Positions 55,101 through 64,000 of a stretch of 64,000 nt of DNA are shown piece after piece. Each line of letters starts with the position of its first letter. Within the stretch, counting starts at the first letter, position 1. Both the position numbers and the translations under genes were made by a program. Under the pieces are notes generated by a model, which ran no database searches, was not told the origin of the DNA, and saw nothing but the letters and a program-made list of their open reading frames with translations. The DNA comes from Symbiodinium natans. Lineage: Eukaryota; Sar; Dinophyceae; Suessiales; Symbiodiniaceae. Location: contig CAJNDS010000446.1 of assembly GCA_905221605.1 (NCBI GenBank), positions 1,722,904 to 1,786,903 of the forward strand, given 5' to 3'.

Positions 55101-56710
55101 AGGGTTTCGGTTGTTGGTTTGGGGTTCAGGGTTTAGGGTCAGGGTTTAGGGTTTAGGGTGAAAATCCTAAAGCCGCTCTTCCCCTCAACCCTAAACCGAT
55201 CTGAGCCGAGGTCACCTTAGCCAATCGTCAGTGGCTGGCCCGAGACTCGTTGGGAGTTGTGGGGCTTGCGGGTCTTCATTCGCGTTTAGCCAGGCTTCAG
55301 GGTTCAGGCTTCAGGCTTCAGGCTTCAGGCTTCAGGGTTTAGGGTTCGGGGTTCAGGGTTCAGGGTTTAGGGTTTAGGGTATAGGGTTTAGGGTTTAGGG
55401 TGTTTCGGTTTAAAGGTTCTTTCTTGAACCTTTGTCGCGTGTGCAGCTCGAAGAAGCTGCTACCCTGTACCCCAAAAGCGCATCGCCTGCCCTCAGCGGC
55501 TTAAAAGCACGAAGCCCTCATCCCTAGCCCTAAACCCTAAACCCTAAATCCCTTCAATCCTGAACCCCCCCCCCCCCCCCCGAAACGCCGCGGGCAGGAA
55601 CAGACCTGCCGCTTTCTCAGCCCGGGAAACCTTGACCTGCTGCAGCTGCGTCACGTCTGCAGTTGTTTAAGGGTTTAGGGTTTAGGGCTTAGGGCTTAGG
55701 GTTTAGGGTTCAGGGTTTAGGGTTTAGGGTTCAGGGTCCATGTCATCTACAGAAGCAGATACATGGGCCCCGGACCCTTTGGGCGGTTAGCAAGGTTAGC
55801 GTATCGGGGCGTTGGAGGGTCCAAACTTTGCAATACAATTACGAAGGGTTTAGAGGTAGGGTTTAGGGTTTAGGGTTTAGGGTTTAGGGTTTAGGGTTTA
55901 GGGTTTAGGGACTAGGGACCCTAAACCCTCAACCCGAAATGCTTTGGGGTTTCGGTGGTCTCGCGGTTCACGTGGGCTGCAGGGCTTTGGGCCGGCGTAG
56001 GATTTCGGGCCCTTTCGGGCTTAGGGGGCTTGCAGCGGTGCGGCTTCGGCTTAAGGCTTTGGGGTTTTCACGGGGGTTTTGAGGGTTTAAGGGGGTTCAT
56101 TTCCAGAGTTTTCAGCCTGTTTGAACTCTGAGTCTCAAAGAGGCCGGAGACTAAACCCTAAACCCTACACCCTAAACCCTAAACCCTAAACCCTAAACCC
56201 TAAACCCTAAACCCTAAACCCTAAACCCTAAACCCTAAACCATGTCAGTGGGTGTGGTGGGCTGATGTTTGGGTTCCTAAACTAATTATATCCTCAGCGC
56301 TACATCCTGAACCCCGAACCCTGCAGTGCTACACCAAGGGTTTGGGGTTTGGGGTTTAGGGGTTTAGGGTTTAGGGGTTTAGGGTTTAGGAATTTAGGGT
56401 TGAGGGGTTTAGGGGTTTAGGGTTTAGGGTTTAGGAATTTAGGGTTGAGGGGTTTAGGGGTTAAGGTTTAGGGTTCAGGGTCCAGGGTTTAATTAGGGTG
56501 TAGGGTCTAGGGTCTAGAGCTTAGATCAACAGTTAGGCCCTAAACCCGCAACGCTCAACCCACCGCCCACCCCCACGCTCCAACGCCTGGGGTGTTTTCT
56601 TCCCATTAGGGTTTAGGGGTTTGGGATCGAGCTCACTAGTCCCCACCCCACGTACGGCAAAGTACCTATCATCGATGGCTTTGGCCGTGTGGACATACGT
56701 TGGGGAAGAG
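52123..56710 (+). CDS. Gene block 14: unknown split gene
   Basis: Product not recognised. Exons: 52123-52140, 52476-52528 (ISPTHSLKLALH), 52715-52755 (TGFGLYLRLPENQ), 52813-52828, 53055-53091, 53684-53724 (LLTLNCEPQLG), 53926-53969 (RVEQVLRAARSFGS), 54562-54609, 54726-54800 (SKAFIFVGFYVPDLYF), 54950-54978, 55058-55081, 55232-55255, 55447-55466, 55621-55649, 55753-55785, 56298-56325, 56640-56710 (TAKYLSSMALAVWTYVGEE). From 53684 to 54978 the phases agree. A family G element with an internal telomere tract fills the intron 53725-53925, and 53970-54561 is almost entirely TTTAGGG/TTTAGGGG. More than one gene may be present. Confidence 0.5.
52350..52440 (+). mobile_element. Family D element flanked by a 17-bp direct repeat
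   Basis: Left TTGGCATGTTCCCCCTTA, right TAAGGGGGAACATCCCAA. AAACCCTCTGAAGCCCC occurs at 52328-52344 and again, identical, at 52444-52460. A third family copy is at 7970-8060 (GGATGTTCCC to GGGAACATTC). Confidence 0.65.
53725..53918 (+). mobile_element. Family G element with CCCTAAA tract inside
   Basis: Left arm begins CTTGGAGGCTCATGGTACGT in the exon edge. Right arm TAAGTACCATGAACCTCCAAG. A tract of about nine CCCTAAA units (53805-53872) splits the right half. Exons 53684-53724 and 53926-53969 flank it in compatible phase, with a GC donor. Confidence 0.7.
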
Positions 56711-58150
56711 GTTTAACTAAAAGCCCCAAACCCTAAACCCTAAACCCTAAATCCGAACCCGACAGGCTCATGAAGGCAGCTAGGGTTTAAGGCTTAGGGC
56801 TCTTTGCAGGCAAAGGCTTGACGGGGTTTAGGCTTTGGGGTTTCGGGTTTAGGCTTAGGGTTGCAGGGCTTTTCGTTATGGGCGCCCTTACTAGCTCCCG
56901 CTATACTACCCCCCCCCCGGGTTCCCCCGCCTAGCCGAATTAAGTTTTCATTTTTTAAGGGGGGGGGGGGGGTACCTAGTCGGGGTAGTATAGATTCAAG
57001 TTGGGCATTCATTTTTTTCGGGTTAATAGGTAAGGGTTTAGAGGGTTTCTTGGTTTAGGATGTTTAGGGTTGAGGGTGTTAGTTTCGGATTTTAGCTAAG
57101 GATTGGGGCTTATGTCATGTTACCCGAGACAGAGAGCATGACAGGACTACATTCTAGTGCAATTACACACCCAAAGGGAACCGCGGCTGGATCCTCCTGG
57201 GAACAAAACTGGGGCCGCTGATTTCGATGAGCCGCAGCTACCCTGCACGGTCAGAGCTGAGAATGCTCAGGCATCCTCTTACTCACCATGAGATGGCTCT
57301 TCTGCCAGCCCAGGCAAATGACCCAGCTGGTGGGCGACGACCTGTTCCTCATTCGCTGCTTGAAACACATGGCGCTCAATGGCAGAATGACGGAGTCGCC
57401 TGTTGGCTGCAACAAATATATACAGCAAAAGATTATTGGTCAATGCACGCCACCATTCACCCACAGCAAGTCCACACAATCGAGCCCTGGATGAGCACCG
57501 CGTGCAAGCGCGACGCCAGACTTCCGGAAAGGGCGATCCCATGTAGCCCTTGTTGTGGTTTCTGATGATATTCTCCTTGCCAAATACCCCCTGAACCTTA
57601 AAAACTTAAAAACCCTAAACCCCTAAACCCTGGCTGTAACATGGGTCAAACCCCGCACTAAAACGCCTTGAGGACCTGGGGATTGAGTACATTTAGGGTT
57701 TAGGGGTTTAGGGGTTTAGGGGTTTAGGGGTTTAGGGGTTTAGGGGTTTAGGGGTTTAGGGGTTTAGGGGTTTAGGGGTTTAGGGGTTTAGGGGTTTAGT
57801 GCGTAGGGTTTAGGGTTTAGGGCGTAGGGTTTAGGGTTTAGGGCCTGGGGGGACTGGGTTTAGGGTCTTGAGATGTTTAGCGTCTCGCAACCCTAAACCC
57901 TAAACCCTAAACCCTAAACCCTAAACCCTAAACCCTAAACCCTAAACCCTAAACCCTAAACCCTAAACTTCTTACGACTCCCATGGCTTCGTGCTTCTGG
58001 TCGCAGGGCTCTTCTCAAGTTTTAGAGCGTTGTCCTTCTGGAACCCTAAGCCCTCAAGCCTGAACCCTACAATGGGCAGTGCCCATGTTACCCGAAACCA
58101 CACAGCCTAAACCCGAAACCCGAAACCCTAAACCCTAAACCCTAAACCCG
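55010..58150. repeat. Telomere-type tracts 55.0-58.2 kb
   Basis: G-rich 55094-55160, 55296-55408 (TTCAGGC and TTCAGGG blocks), 55670-55738, 55855-55918 (meets CCCTAAACCC at 55919), 56335-56510, 57691-57865 (about 13 TTTAGGGG). C-rich 55010-55055, 56151-56241, 57889-57968, 58105-58150. Confidence 0.9.
56901..56993 (+). mobile_element. Family L inverted repeat (CTATACTACCCC ends)
   Basis: CTATACTACCCC at 56901 and GGGGTAGTATAG at 56982 are perfect complements. The middle has C and G runs. A related pair at 35746-35760 / 35878-35890 encloses a TTTAGGG tract. Confidence 0.5.
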
Positions 58151-59169
58151 AGCTGTCTGTGAGGTTCGACGAACTCCAGATCCAGGTGTGCCTTAGCTGG
58201 CACCTGCGCATTTCTAGAGCCGGGAAAGGCCCTTGGAAATCACAAAAGGGTCCAGAGTGCAGGTAGGGTTTCGGGTTTAGGTTTAGGGTTTAGGGTGCAG
58301 GTAGGGTTTCGGGTTTTGGGGGTTTTGGGGTGTAGGGTTAAGTTTTGTGTTTAGCTTAGTATTCTTATTCTGAGTAACTAGTCGTTTTAGACCGCTATTT
58401 ATTATTCAGGGTACCCCAAAAAGGGGTTAAAACAATTGAGAACTGACATGTGTGTATATAATATATATATATGCATACACACGTATCTATGTCTGTCAGC
58501 AAGGCCACCAGTGTCTGTGTACGTATACCCTACTGATAACCACCCCGCAACGCCGAAGCCCAAAGCCAAGTAGTGACCCCTGAACCATCCCATGGCACCC
58601 AAAAAGCCTTAATTGGGTTGGCCTGTGGGACATTTCAACCACCTAAGCCCCAAGCCGTAAGCCCCAAGCCCTAACGCTTAAAGCATAAACCCCAATCCCT
58701 AAACCTACCAACGAACCTTGGTCGTCGTTGAGGTGACGGAGGGCTTGTAGCCTAGGTTATACTATTTCATGCCTGTGGCCCGTCCTTATCCTAACCCTGA
58801 ACCGACACCCCTCAGCCTCAGCCCTAAACCCTAAACCCTCAACCCTCAACCCTAAACTAAACCCTTAACCCTAAACCCTAAACTTGAGGAAGCGCTGGTG
58901 GGAATAAAGAATGGCGGCTTAAGCCTCCTGAAGATACACAAACTCGACTCAGGAGTAGCCGAGGAATGCATGGCGGGTACTCTTTTTGCCATAAGCATCT
59001 TCCTTATTGGGGTTTTAGAAGGGCCCCCATATACCCTAAGCCCTAAGCCCTAAACCCCAACCCCGAAGCCCTAAACCCCAAGCCCCAACATGTTTCAAAG
59101 GGGCTGAAAGGCCAACCCAGCAAGTTCCGAGCCAGATCCCGACTGCCCGGAGAGCCGAAGCGGGATTAG
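57314..59169 (+). CDS. Gene block 15: unknown split gene, TAG stop
   Basis: Product not recognised. Exons: 57314-57401 (QMTQLVGDDLFLIRCLKHMA), about 57526-57590 (HVALVVVSDDILLAKYP), 58007-58028, 58153-58262 (FDELQIQVCLSWHLRISRAG, donor GTAGGG), 58889-58976 (GGLSLLKIHKLDSGVAEE) and a last exon 59101-59169 (QPSKFRARSRLPGEPKRD then TAG). For the last junction to keep frame, 58889 must end at a GC donor at about 58973. The string QLVGDDLF also occurs in enolases, but the flanking residues do not fit. Confidence 0.45.
58380..58888. other. Non-coding stretch
   Basis: TA/CA microsatellite near 58450-58490, GGTACCCCAAAAAGGGG palindrome at 58409, C-rich tract 58815-58880. No exon recognised. Confidence 0.5.
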
Positions 59170-59494
59170 GGATTTGGGTTTAGGTTTTTGGGTTTAGGGT
59201 TTTGGGTTTCGGGTTTAGGTTTCAGGGTTTAGGGTTCAGGGTTCGGGGTTTAGGATTCAGGGTTTAGAGTGAAGGGTTTAGGGTTTAGAGTTGCTCAAGC
59301 CTCGGAAGCAGCACCTCCCAGGCACCATGCGCAAAGCAGGGCCTCGCCGAAGGTCACAGAGGGTGGTCTTCTGGTGTGGGCCTTTTGGGTTTTAGGGTTT
59401 TAGGGTTTAGGGTTTGGGGTTTAGGGTTTAGGGCTATTAAGGTTTGTAAGTCCTATATCTAGTGTGGCGCTTTTGGGTTTTAGGGTTTATCTTC

Positions 59495-59635
59495 GGGTAG
59501 TTACATGGTCCCTTAGTATGACCTTTAAAAAGGGGACCCCTAATACACCCTACCACCCTACACAACCCAGAGGCCCATACTTCAGAACCCCTTCAAGAAG
59601 GTAAGGGACCATATGACGGGCCCATGAAACTGCCC
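59495..59635 (+). mobile_element. Family C fold-back element
   Basis: GGGTAGTTACATGGTCCCTTA on the left and GGTAAGGGACCATATGACGG...TGAAACTGCCC on the right are inverted. Related copies: 21454-21576, 27475-27548, 27894-27975 (abutting the end of a 171-bp CCCTAAA tract) and 30220-30324 (with CCCTAAACCC at 30285-30298). Confidence 0.55.
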
Positions 59636-60008
59636 TGAGAATTTAGGCTTTTGGATTTAGGGTTGGAAAGTCCTGTGGGGCCCTACCCTAAAACCCTAAA
59701 CCCCAAACCCTAAATGTCGGGTTTATTTACCTTGCTTATAGGGTGTCAAGTTCTTTCTGGAGTCCCCCCCCAAAGACCTTAGAGCCCGTAAAAGCCCGAA
59801 ATCCCTAGAAAGCCACAAGCCCAGGGACTTGCCCAAGAAACCCACATGGGAGTTTACGAAATTAAGCAGGTGCAGGGTTTAGGGTTTCGGGTTTGGGTTT
59901 GGGGTTCCCCTAAAATAGACCCCCCCCCCCCCAAATAGTAGGATCCCCTTATAACAAGGACCCCCATAAGGTACCCCTATTATCGTAAACCTCCACATCG
60001 CTCCAAAG

Positions 60009-63000
60009 ATCCTCATGAGCATTGCAGCAGCCTTTTTTCGGGGCGAGGTCCTCAAGCAAACCCTAAAACCTCAAACAGCAAAACCCTAAAGCCCTAACCC
60101 TAAAACCCTACATCCCAAACCCTAAGCCCGAAAACTCCAAACTTTAAGCTCTAAACCCTAAAGCTCTAACCCGTAGACCCTGGATTCCCTGGGCCCTAAA
60201 CCTAAAGCCTAAACCTAAACCCTAGGCCCTAAACCACCCCAAAATTAAAACCCAAGCCCCAAAACCCTAAAGCCCCAAAACCCTACAAGCCCAAAACCCC
60301 TAAAACCCAAATGCCCTAAACCCTCAAACTTAGATGGAAAAGAAATAACGAAAGACCAGGGATCACCCTGGAGCCCCCTCGGTGCCATCAGGGCAAAGAA
60401 GGACCGGGCAAATCACATGCAGGGTTGAGGGTCTAGGGTTTAGGGTTTAGGGCGCAGGGCTTATAGTTCAGGGGTTAGGGGGTGTAGGGTTTTCGGTTTT
60501 AGGGTGAGGTTTTTGGGTTGAGGGTTTGGGGTTTGGGACTTGAGGGATAGGGGTCGAAAACACCTGGCCCCATGCGGCGATGGCTTGTCGTCTCATCGCG
60601 GTAAGCTTCGTTGGGATGCAGGTTTGGGGTTTAGGGTTTAGGGTTTAGGGTTTAGGGTTTAGGGTTTAGGGTTTAGGCAGCATCAGACTGGTTCCAGAAG
60701 GCCGGAAAAGTGTTCGGCACGCTTCCCCCTAGGTGCTTGATTTGCTGTTGCTGACGAGGATGCCCAGTAGGAATTTCCATTTACTCCTTTTTGCTGGTTT
60801 CCTGTTACTTTCGGGTTGCAAGTCTTCAAAAACCCTTGCAAACAACGAAGGGCACCCTCTTTACGATCTCGCTTGCTGGGCAACCTAGTTAAGTCTTTTG
60901 CAAATACTTAGTCTTGCTATTTGGGGGTTCACTGTTGCCGACAGCGCGCCTAGATTGATGCTTCGTCTTCGTCTTTCTCTTCCTTGTGTTGCAACAGATT
61001 CTGTGGCAAGCCGTAGCCCGTTTCGGTCTGCGAAGACGCAAGCAACTCCGTTGCCCCTTAAAACCTGGGGTCTAGGGTTGAGGGATTAGGGTTTGGTGCC
61101 CCTTCTAAACCGCATATCTACGTTCCTTCCCGTTCTTGGGCAGGGTCGTTGAGAACCTGCGAAACTCAGCTGTCCAGAGTACAGGACGCCATGGCCGGTG
61201 TGCTGGAGAAGCCGCCGGGCTTCAAGACCCTGAACCCTAAACCCTAAACCCTAAACCCTAAACCCAAAACCCTAACCCTTTTAGGTTCTTGTGCTTCGCG
61301 GTTCAGTGTTTGGGCGTTTTTTGGGGGAGGGTGGTGAGGTTCGCCTTCAAAGCTTGGGCTCCAGCATGCACCGCAACATAGGCTGTCCAAGAGCTACACC
61401 TTATCCACCCAACACCCGCTTGCAGTTTGGGGTAGGGTTTAGGGTTTAGGGTTTGTTTAGGGTTCAGGGTTTAGGGTTTAGGGTTTGGGGTTTAGGGTTT
61501 AGGGTTTAGGGTTTAGGGTTTAGGGTTCAGGGTCAGGGTTCAGGGTTTAGGGTTTGGGGTTTGGGGTTTAGGGTTTAGGGTTTAGGGTTTAGGGGTTAGG
61601 GTTTAGGGTTTAGGGTTTAGGGTATAGGGTTTCCCAAGATACTGCTTGTGGTACGGAAGCATCCCTAGCCCTCCTCTTATCAAAATCCGACGAGAAGAGG
61701 GGAACGACTCTAACCCTGCATGGGGTCGGGGTATAGGACTAAATGATATGCTCTAAACCCTAAACCCTTATCCCTGAACCCTAAATCCTAAACCCTACGC
61801 CTGAAACCTTATAAACCCAAAACCCCGACGTCCCAGAACGCCCGAGCTGCCCTGAACCGTAGCCCCTGAACCCCTCACCCTAAACCCTAGTTAAACCTGG
61901 AACCCTACACCCCCTGAACCCCAAAGAGGGTTTTGGGGCAACACTACTTGGAGGTTCATGGTATTTAAGAACCCATTTGCTGCTGTACTTATATTACTGT
62001 ACGTAACCATATTAGGGCACTTGAGGGGCTTATAATCGGTAAGTAAGTACAGTTATAATTGGTTAAGAAGTACCCCTAAACCCTAAACCCTAAACCCTAA
62101 ACCCTAAACCCTAAACCCTAAACCCTAAACCCTAAACCCTAAACCCTAAACCCTAAACCCTAAACCTGCAGCCTGGAGCCGAATCCCGGAACCTTAAGTT
62201 GCCTCGACCTCCGACATCTCAGCGTGGGCTGTCAGAACCCCTTCTCCTTCAAGGTTTAGGGTTTGGGGTTTGGGGTTTAGGGTTTAGGGTTTAGGGTTTA
62301 GGGTTTAGGGTTCTTTTTCTAGGTTGCTCTGGGACCCAGTGACCCCCCGACATCTGGTACTGAAGGTACTACGGGGACAGCATCAAGGCCTGAAGGGGAT
62401 TCAGGGCTTTAGGGTTTCGGCTTTCGGGGGGTCAGGGTTTGGGGCGAGCGGTTTAGCCATAAGTAGAAGAAACCCTAAACCCTAAACCCTAAACCCTAAA
62501 CCCTAAACCCTAAACGAAAGGCATGCTTTGCAGAGGTATAATCTGGGCAGCCGCAGCCCCTGGACCCTACATTCAACCCAAGTTAGGGTTTAGGGTTTAG
62601 GGTTTAGGGTTTAGGGTTTAGGGTTTAGGGTTTAGGGTTTAGGGTTTAGGGTTTAGGGTTTAGGGTTAGGGCAAGCCCAAAGGCCCTAAACCCCAAACTC
62701 GGCCTGCGAGGGCCTCTAACTGGCGGCTTTTTGGTACTTAGTAATTAACCCAATTACAACTGTACTTTCAGTCAATGGATTACTAAGTACCCTGAGTCTC
62801 CAAGTATGGGGCCTAAACTGCCTGCCAAAAAGAAGCCCGTAGGGCTTTTAGGGTTTGGGGGGGAAGGTTCAAGGGTTTAGGGTTTTAGGGTTTTAGGGTT
62901 TTAGGGTTTTAGGGTTTTAGGGTTTTAGGGCCTATTTTAGGGTTTTAGGGTTTTAGGGTTTTAGGGTTTTAGGGTTTTAGGGTTTTAGGGTTTTAGGGTT

Positions 63001-63779
63001 TTAGGGTTTAAGGGCTTCAGGGTTGAAGCGTTTCAGGCTTAAAGGGTTTAAGGGTGTAAGGGTTCAAGGTTTTAGGGGTGTAAGGGTTTAAGGGTTTAAG
63101 GGTTTAAGGGTTTAAGGGTTTAGGGCTTTGCGTTTAAGGGTTTAGGGCTTAGCCCCAGGCCATCTTGGCCAATATGGTCAAGAGGGTGTCCCGAAATTGT
63201 AGGGTCCCTTTTGGGGGTCCTTATTTCTCAGGCGTCGTACTATTATCGGACACCCCCAAAAAGAAGGGCTGCAATTTCGAGAACTACCCAATAACTGGCA
63301 TCTTTACATGCATGGGTGAAGCTTAGCATTGAGCACCTGGGGAAGCAGCACAAGGCTAAGCACTTGGGACCCCGGGTGCCCAGTCTTCACGTGCATGTAC
63401 CTAAGTCAAGGTGAAACGTGCTTTGCGTCAGGCATAAAAACATTGTAAGCGCACTGCGCCGATCAGCAAGCCTAGCATGATTCAGCAATCGGAAGAAATC
63501 TTACTGACCTACGTGCAGAATCCGACTCCTTGTCAACTAAAGTCAAAAATGTGGTCCATGCCATGTGCCTCCGCCTGCGAGGTGCCAGTTTGGTCCCGCA
63601 AGAAAGCTCTGTATTTGCACGTTATCCGTTTCTGGGGCCTTTGATACACAGGTGTTGCTAAACCTCAGGACCCGCAGGCTCATGTATGAAGACATTCTTG
63701 ATGAACGCGTGATCGGCCTCTTCGGATCTGAGCGTAATGTTCATTTCGAGTTGGGGATGTGGCATCAGTTTTCTCGAGG
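60009..63779 (+). CDS. Gene block 16: unknown split gene, longest phase-consistent chain
   Basis: Product not recognised. Exons: 60009-60047, 60360-60381, 60551-60600 (VENTWPHAAMACRLIA), 60698-60732, 60912-60964 (LAIWGFTVADSAPRLML), 60998-61025, 61144-61225, 61365-61431, 61639-61724 (ASLALLLSKSDEKRGTTL), 62223-62253, 62381-62405, 62534-62581 (GIIWAAAAPGPYIQP), 62805-62838, 63159-63185, 63282-63315 (NYPITGIFTCM), 63652-63733 (RRLMYEDILDERVIGLFG), 63751-63779. The first 15 join with compatible phase at all 14 junctions; some exons are open in two frames, so this is not fully independent evidence. Introns 60733-60911, 62582-62804 and 63186-63281 contain fold-back elements. The gene probably runs past the right edge. 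Confidence 0.6.
60757..60888 (+). mobile_element. Family A variant, second copy
   Basis: Left AGGATGCCCAGTAGGAA, right TTGCTGGGCAACCTAG. It lies in the intron 60733-60911 of block 16, close to but not at the splice junctions. Confidence 0.55.
61946..62073 (+). mobile_element. Family G element truncated by a telomere-type tract
   Basis: Left arm ACTTGGAGGTTCATGG is intact, with inner GTACTTATATTAC and CCATATTAGGGCAC segments. At 62073, where AAGTACC of the right arm should continue, the sequence becomes CCCTAAA for 94 bp, and the rest of the arm is missing. Confidence 0.6.
62732..62804 (+). mobile_element. Family G short copy, right arm is the acceptor
   Basis: TGGTACTTAGTAATTAACCC pairs with ATTACTAAGTACCCTGAG; it ends CTCCAAG directly before exon 62805-62838. 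Half copies lie at 10150-10170 and 54690-54725. Confidence 0.6.
62870..63145 (+). repeat. TTTTAGGG array passing into TTTAAGGG
   Basis: About 16 units of the 8-mer TTTTAGGG (62878-63003), then TTTAAGGG and TTCAAGGG units to about 63145. Confidence 0.9.
63186..63281 (+). mobile_element. Family K inverted-repeat intron
   Basis: GTGTCCCGAAATTGTAGGG-CCTTTTGGGGGTC pairs with GACACCCCCAAAAAGAAGGG-TGCAATTTCGAG. It lies exactly between exons 63159-63185 and 63282-63315, which are in phase 0. A half copy is at 24735-24782. Confidence 0.7.
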
Positions 63780-63799
63780 GTTTGGGGTTTCGGGATTTA

Positions 63800-64000
63800 T
63801 GGATTTAGGGTTTAGGGTTTAGGGATGTAGGGTTTAGGGTTTAGGGTTTAGGGTTTAGGGTCTAGTCTTGAAGCTCGGTCCGAGACAAAATCTTGTTGTG
63901 TTGGGTAATGGAGATTGAGCATCGGACCCCGCACCCCCAATCGCCCATGGGTTTCGCCTACTACCCCCCTTTATACGACCCAGGGTTTAGGGTTTAGGGT
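63800..64000. repeat. Telomere-type tracts at the right edge
   Basis: TTTAGGG 63800-63862 and 63982-64000; between them CTACTACCCCCCTTTATACG resembles a family L end. Confidence 0.8.

Larger units (their letters stand above)
59170..62670. repeat. Telomere-type tracts 59.2-62.7 kb
   Basis: G-rich 59170-59295, 59385-59432, 60423-60545, 60625-60676, 61433-61635, 62254-62312, 62584-62670. C-rich 60059-60330 (degenerate), 61228-61280, 61750-61920, 62073-62166, 62470-62515. 59170-60008 contains no trusted exon beyond a possible ATG exon near 59330. Confidence 0.9.

Noticed and set aside
63800-64000. Right edge as a true chromosome end
   Set aside because: The tracts here are short, interrupted and no different from those throughout the window.

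Overview
The window looks like nuclear DNA of a dinoflagellate. This is an inference from four things seen together: plant/alveolate-type telomere heptamers (TTTAGGG/CCCTAAA) throughout; genes split into very small exons, all readable on the + strand; introns that appear to start with GC or GA as well as GT; and an exon pair resembling the multicopy 'W-LEQP' protein family I know from Symbiodiniaceae. The species is not determined. A 100-N assembly gap lies at 43749-43848.

There are almost no long open reading frames. Read exon by exon, however, the window is full of candidate coding sequence: pieces of 15-120 nt, each preceded by AG and followed by GT (sometimes GC or GA), open in one frame and joining in compatible phase over many consecutive introns. 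I describe these as 16 gene-model blocks, all on +. Most products are unrecognised. Exceptions are a small antibiotic-biosynthesis-monooxygenase-like protein (13753-19504, complete 3' end), an exon with a HAD-phosphatase DxDxT motif (48608-48689), a probable cyclophilin-type exon (47897-47949), a P-loop exon (3124-3196) and the LEQP-type protein (about 25300-27068). Block boundaries are approximate, because start codons and many stops could not be fixed by eye.

The introns hold two unusual materials. First, more than 100 telomere-type tracts in both orientations, including homogenised variants (TTTAGGA, TTTTAGGG, TTTAGGGG, TTCAGGG, CCCTGAA, CCCCAAA). Second, about ten families of short (80-240 bp) inverted-repeat elements whose ends carry the splice sites, so that the element alone is the intron in several clear cases (25376-25474, 31118-31237, 34375-34501, 46828-46910, 49481-49716, 63186-63281). 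Several copies contain a telomere-type tract inside the element. I read these as introner-like elements, into which telomere-type repeats were later added or expanded.

Layout: 0.1-13.6 kb, gene blocks 1-4; 13.75-19.5 kb, the monooxygenase-like gene with a 4.4-kb intron packed with satellite arrays; 19.5-21.3 kb, a probable intergenic stretch with hairpins and a tRNA-like pair; 21.3-40.9 kb, blocks 6-11, ending in a stop and an A-rich tail; 40.9-45.3 kb, intergenic, with a (GAAA)n tract, AT microsatellites, a 114-bp satellite, the gap and a 31-bp repeat; 45.3-50.6 kb, blocks 12-13; 50.75-52.03 kb, a 15-bp GC-rich minisatellite; 52.1-63.8 kb, blocks 14-16, the last running towards the right edge.
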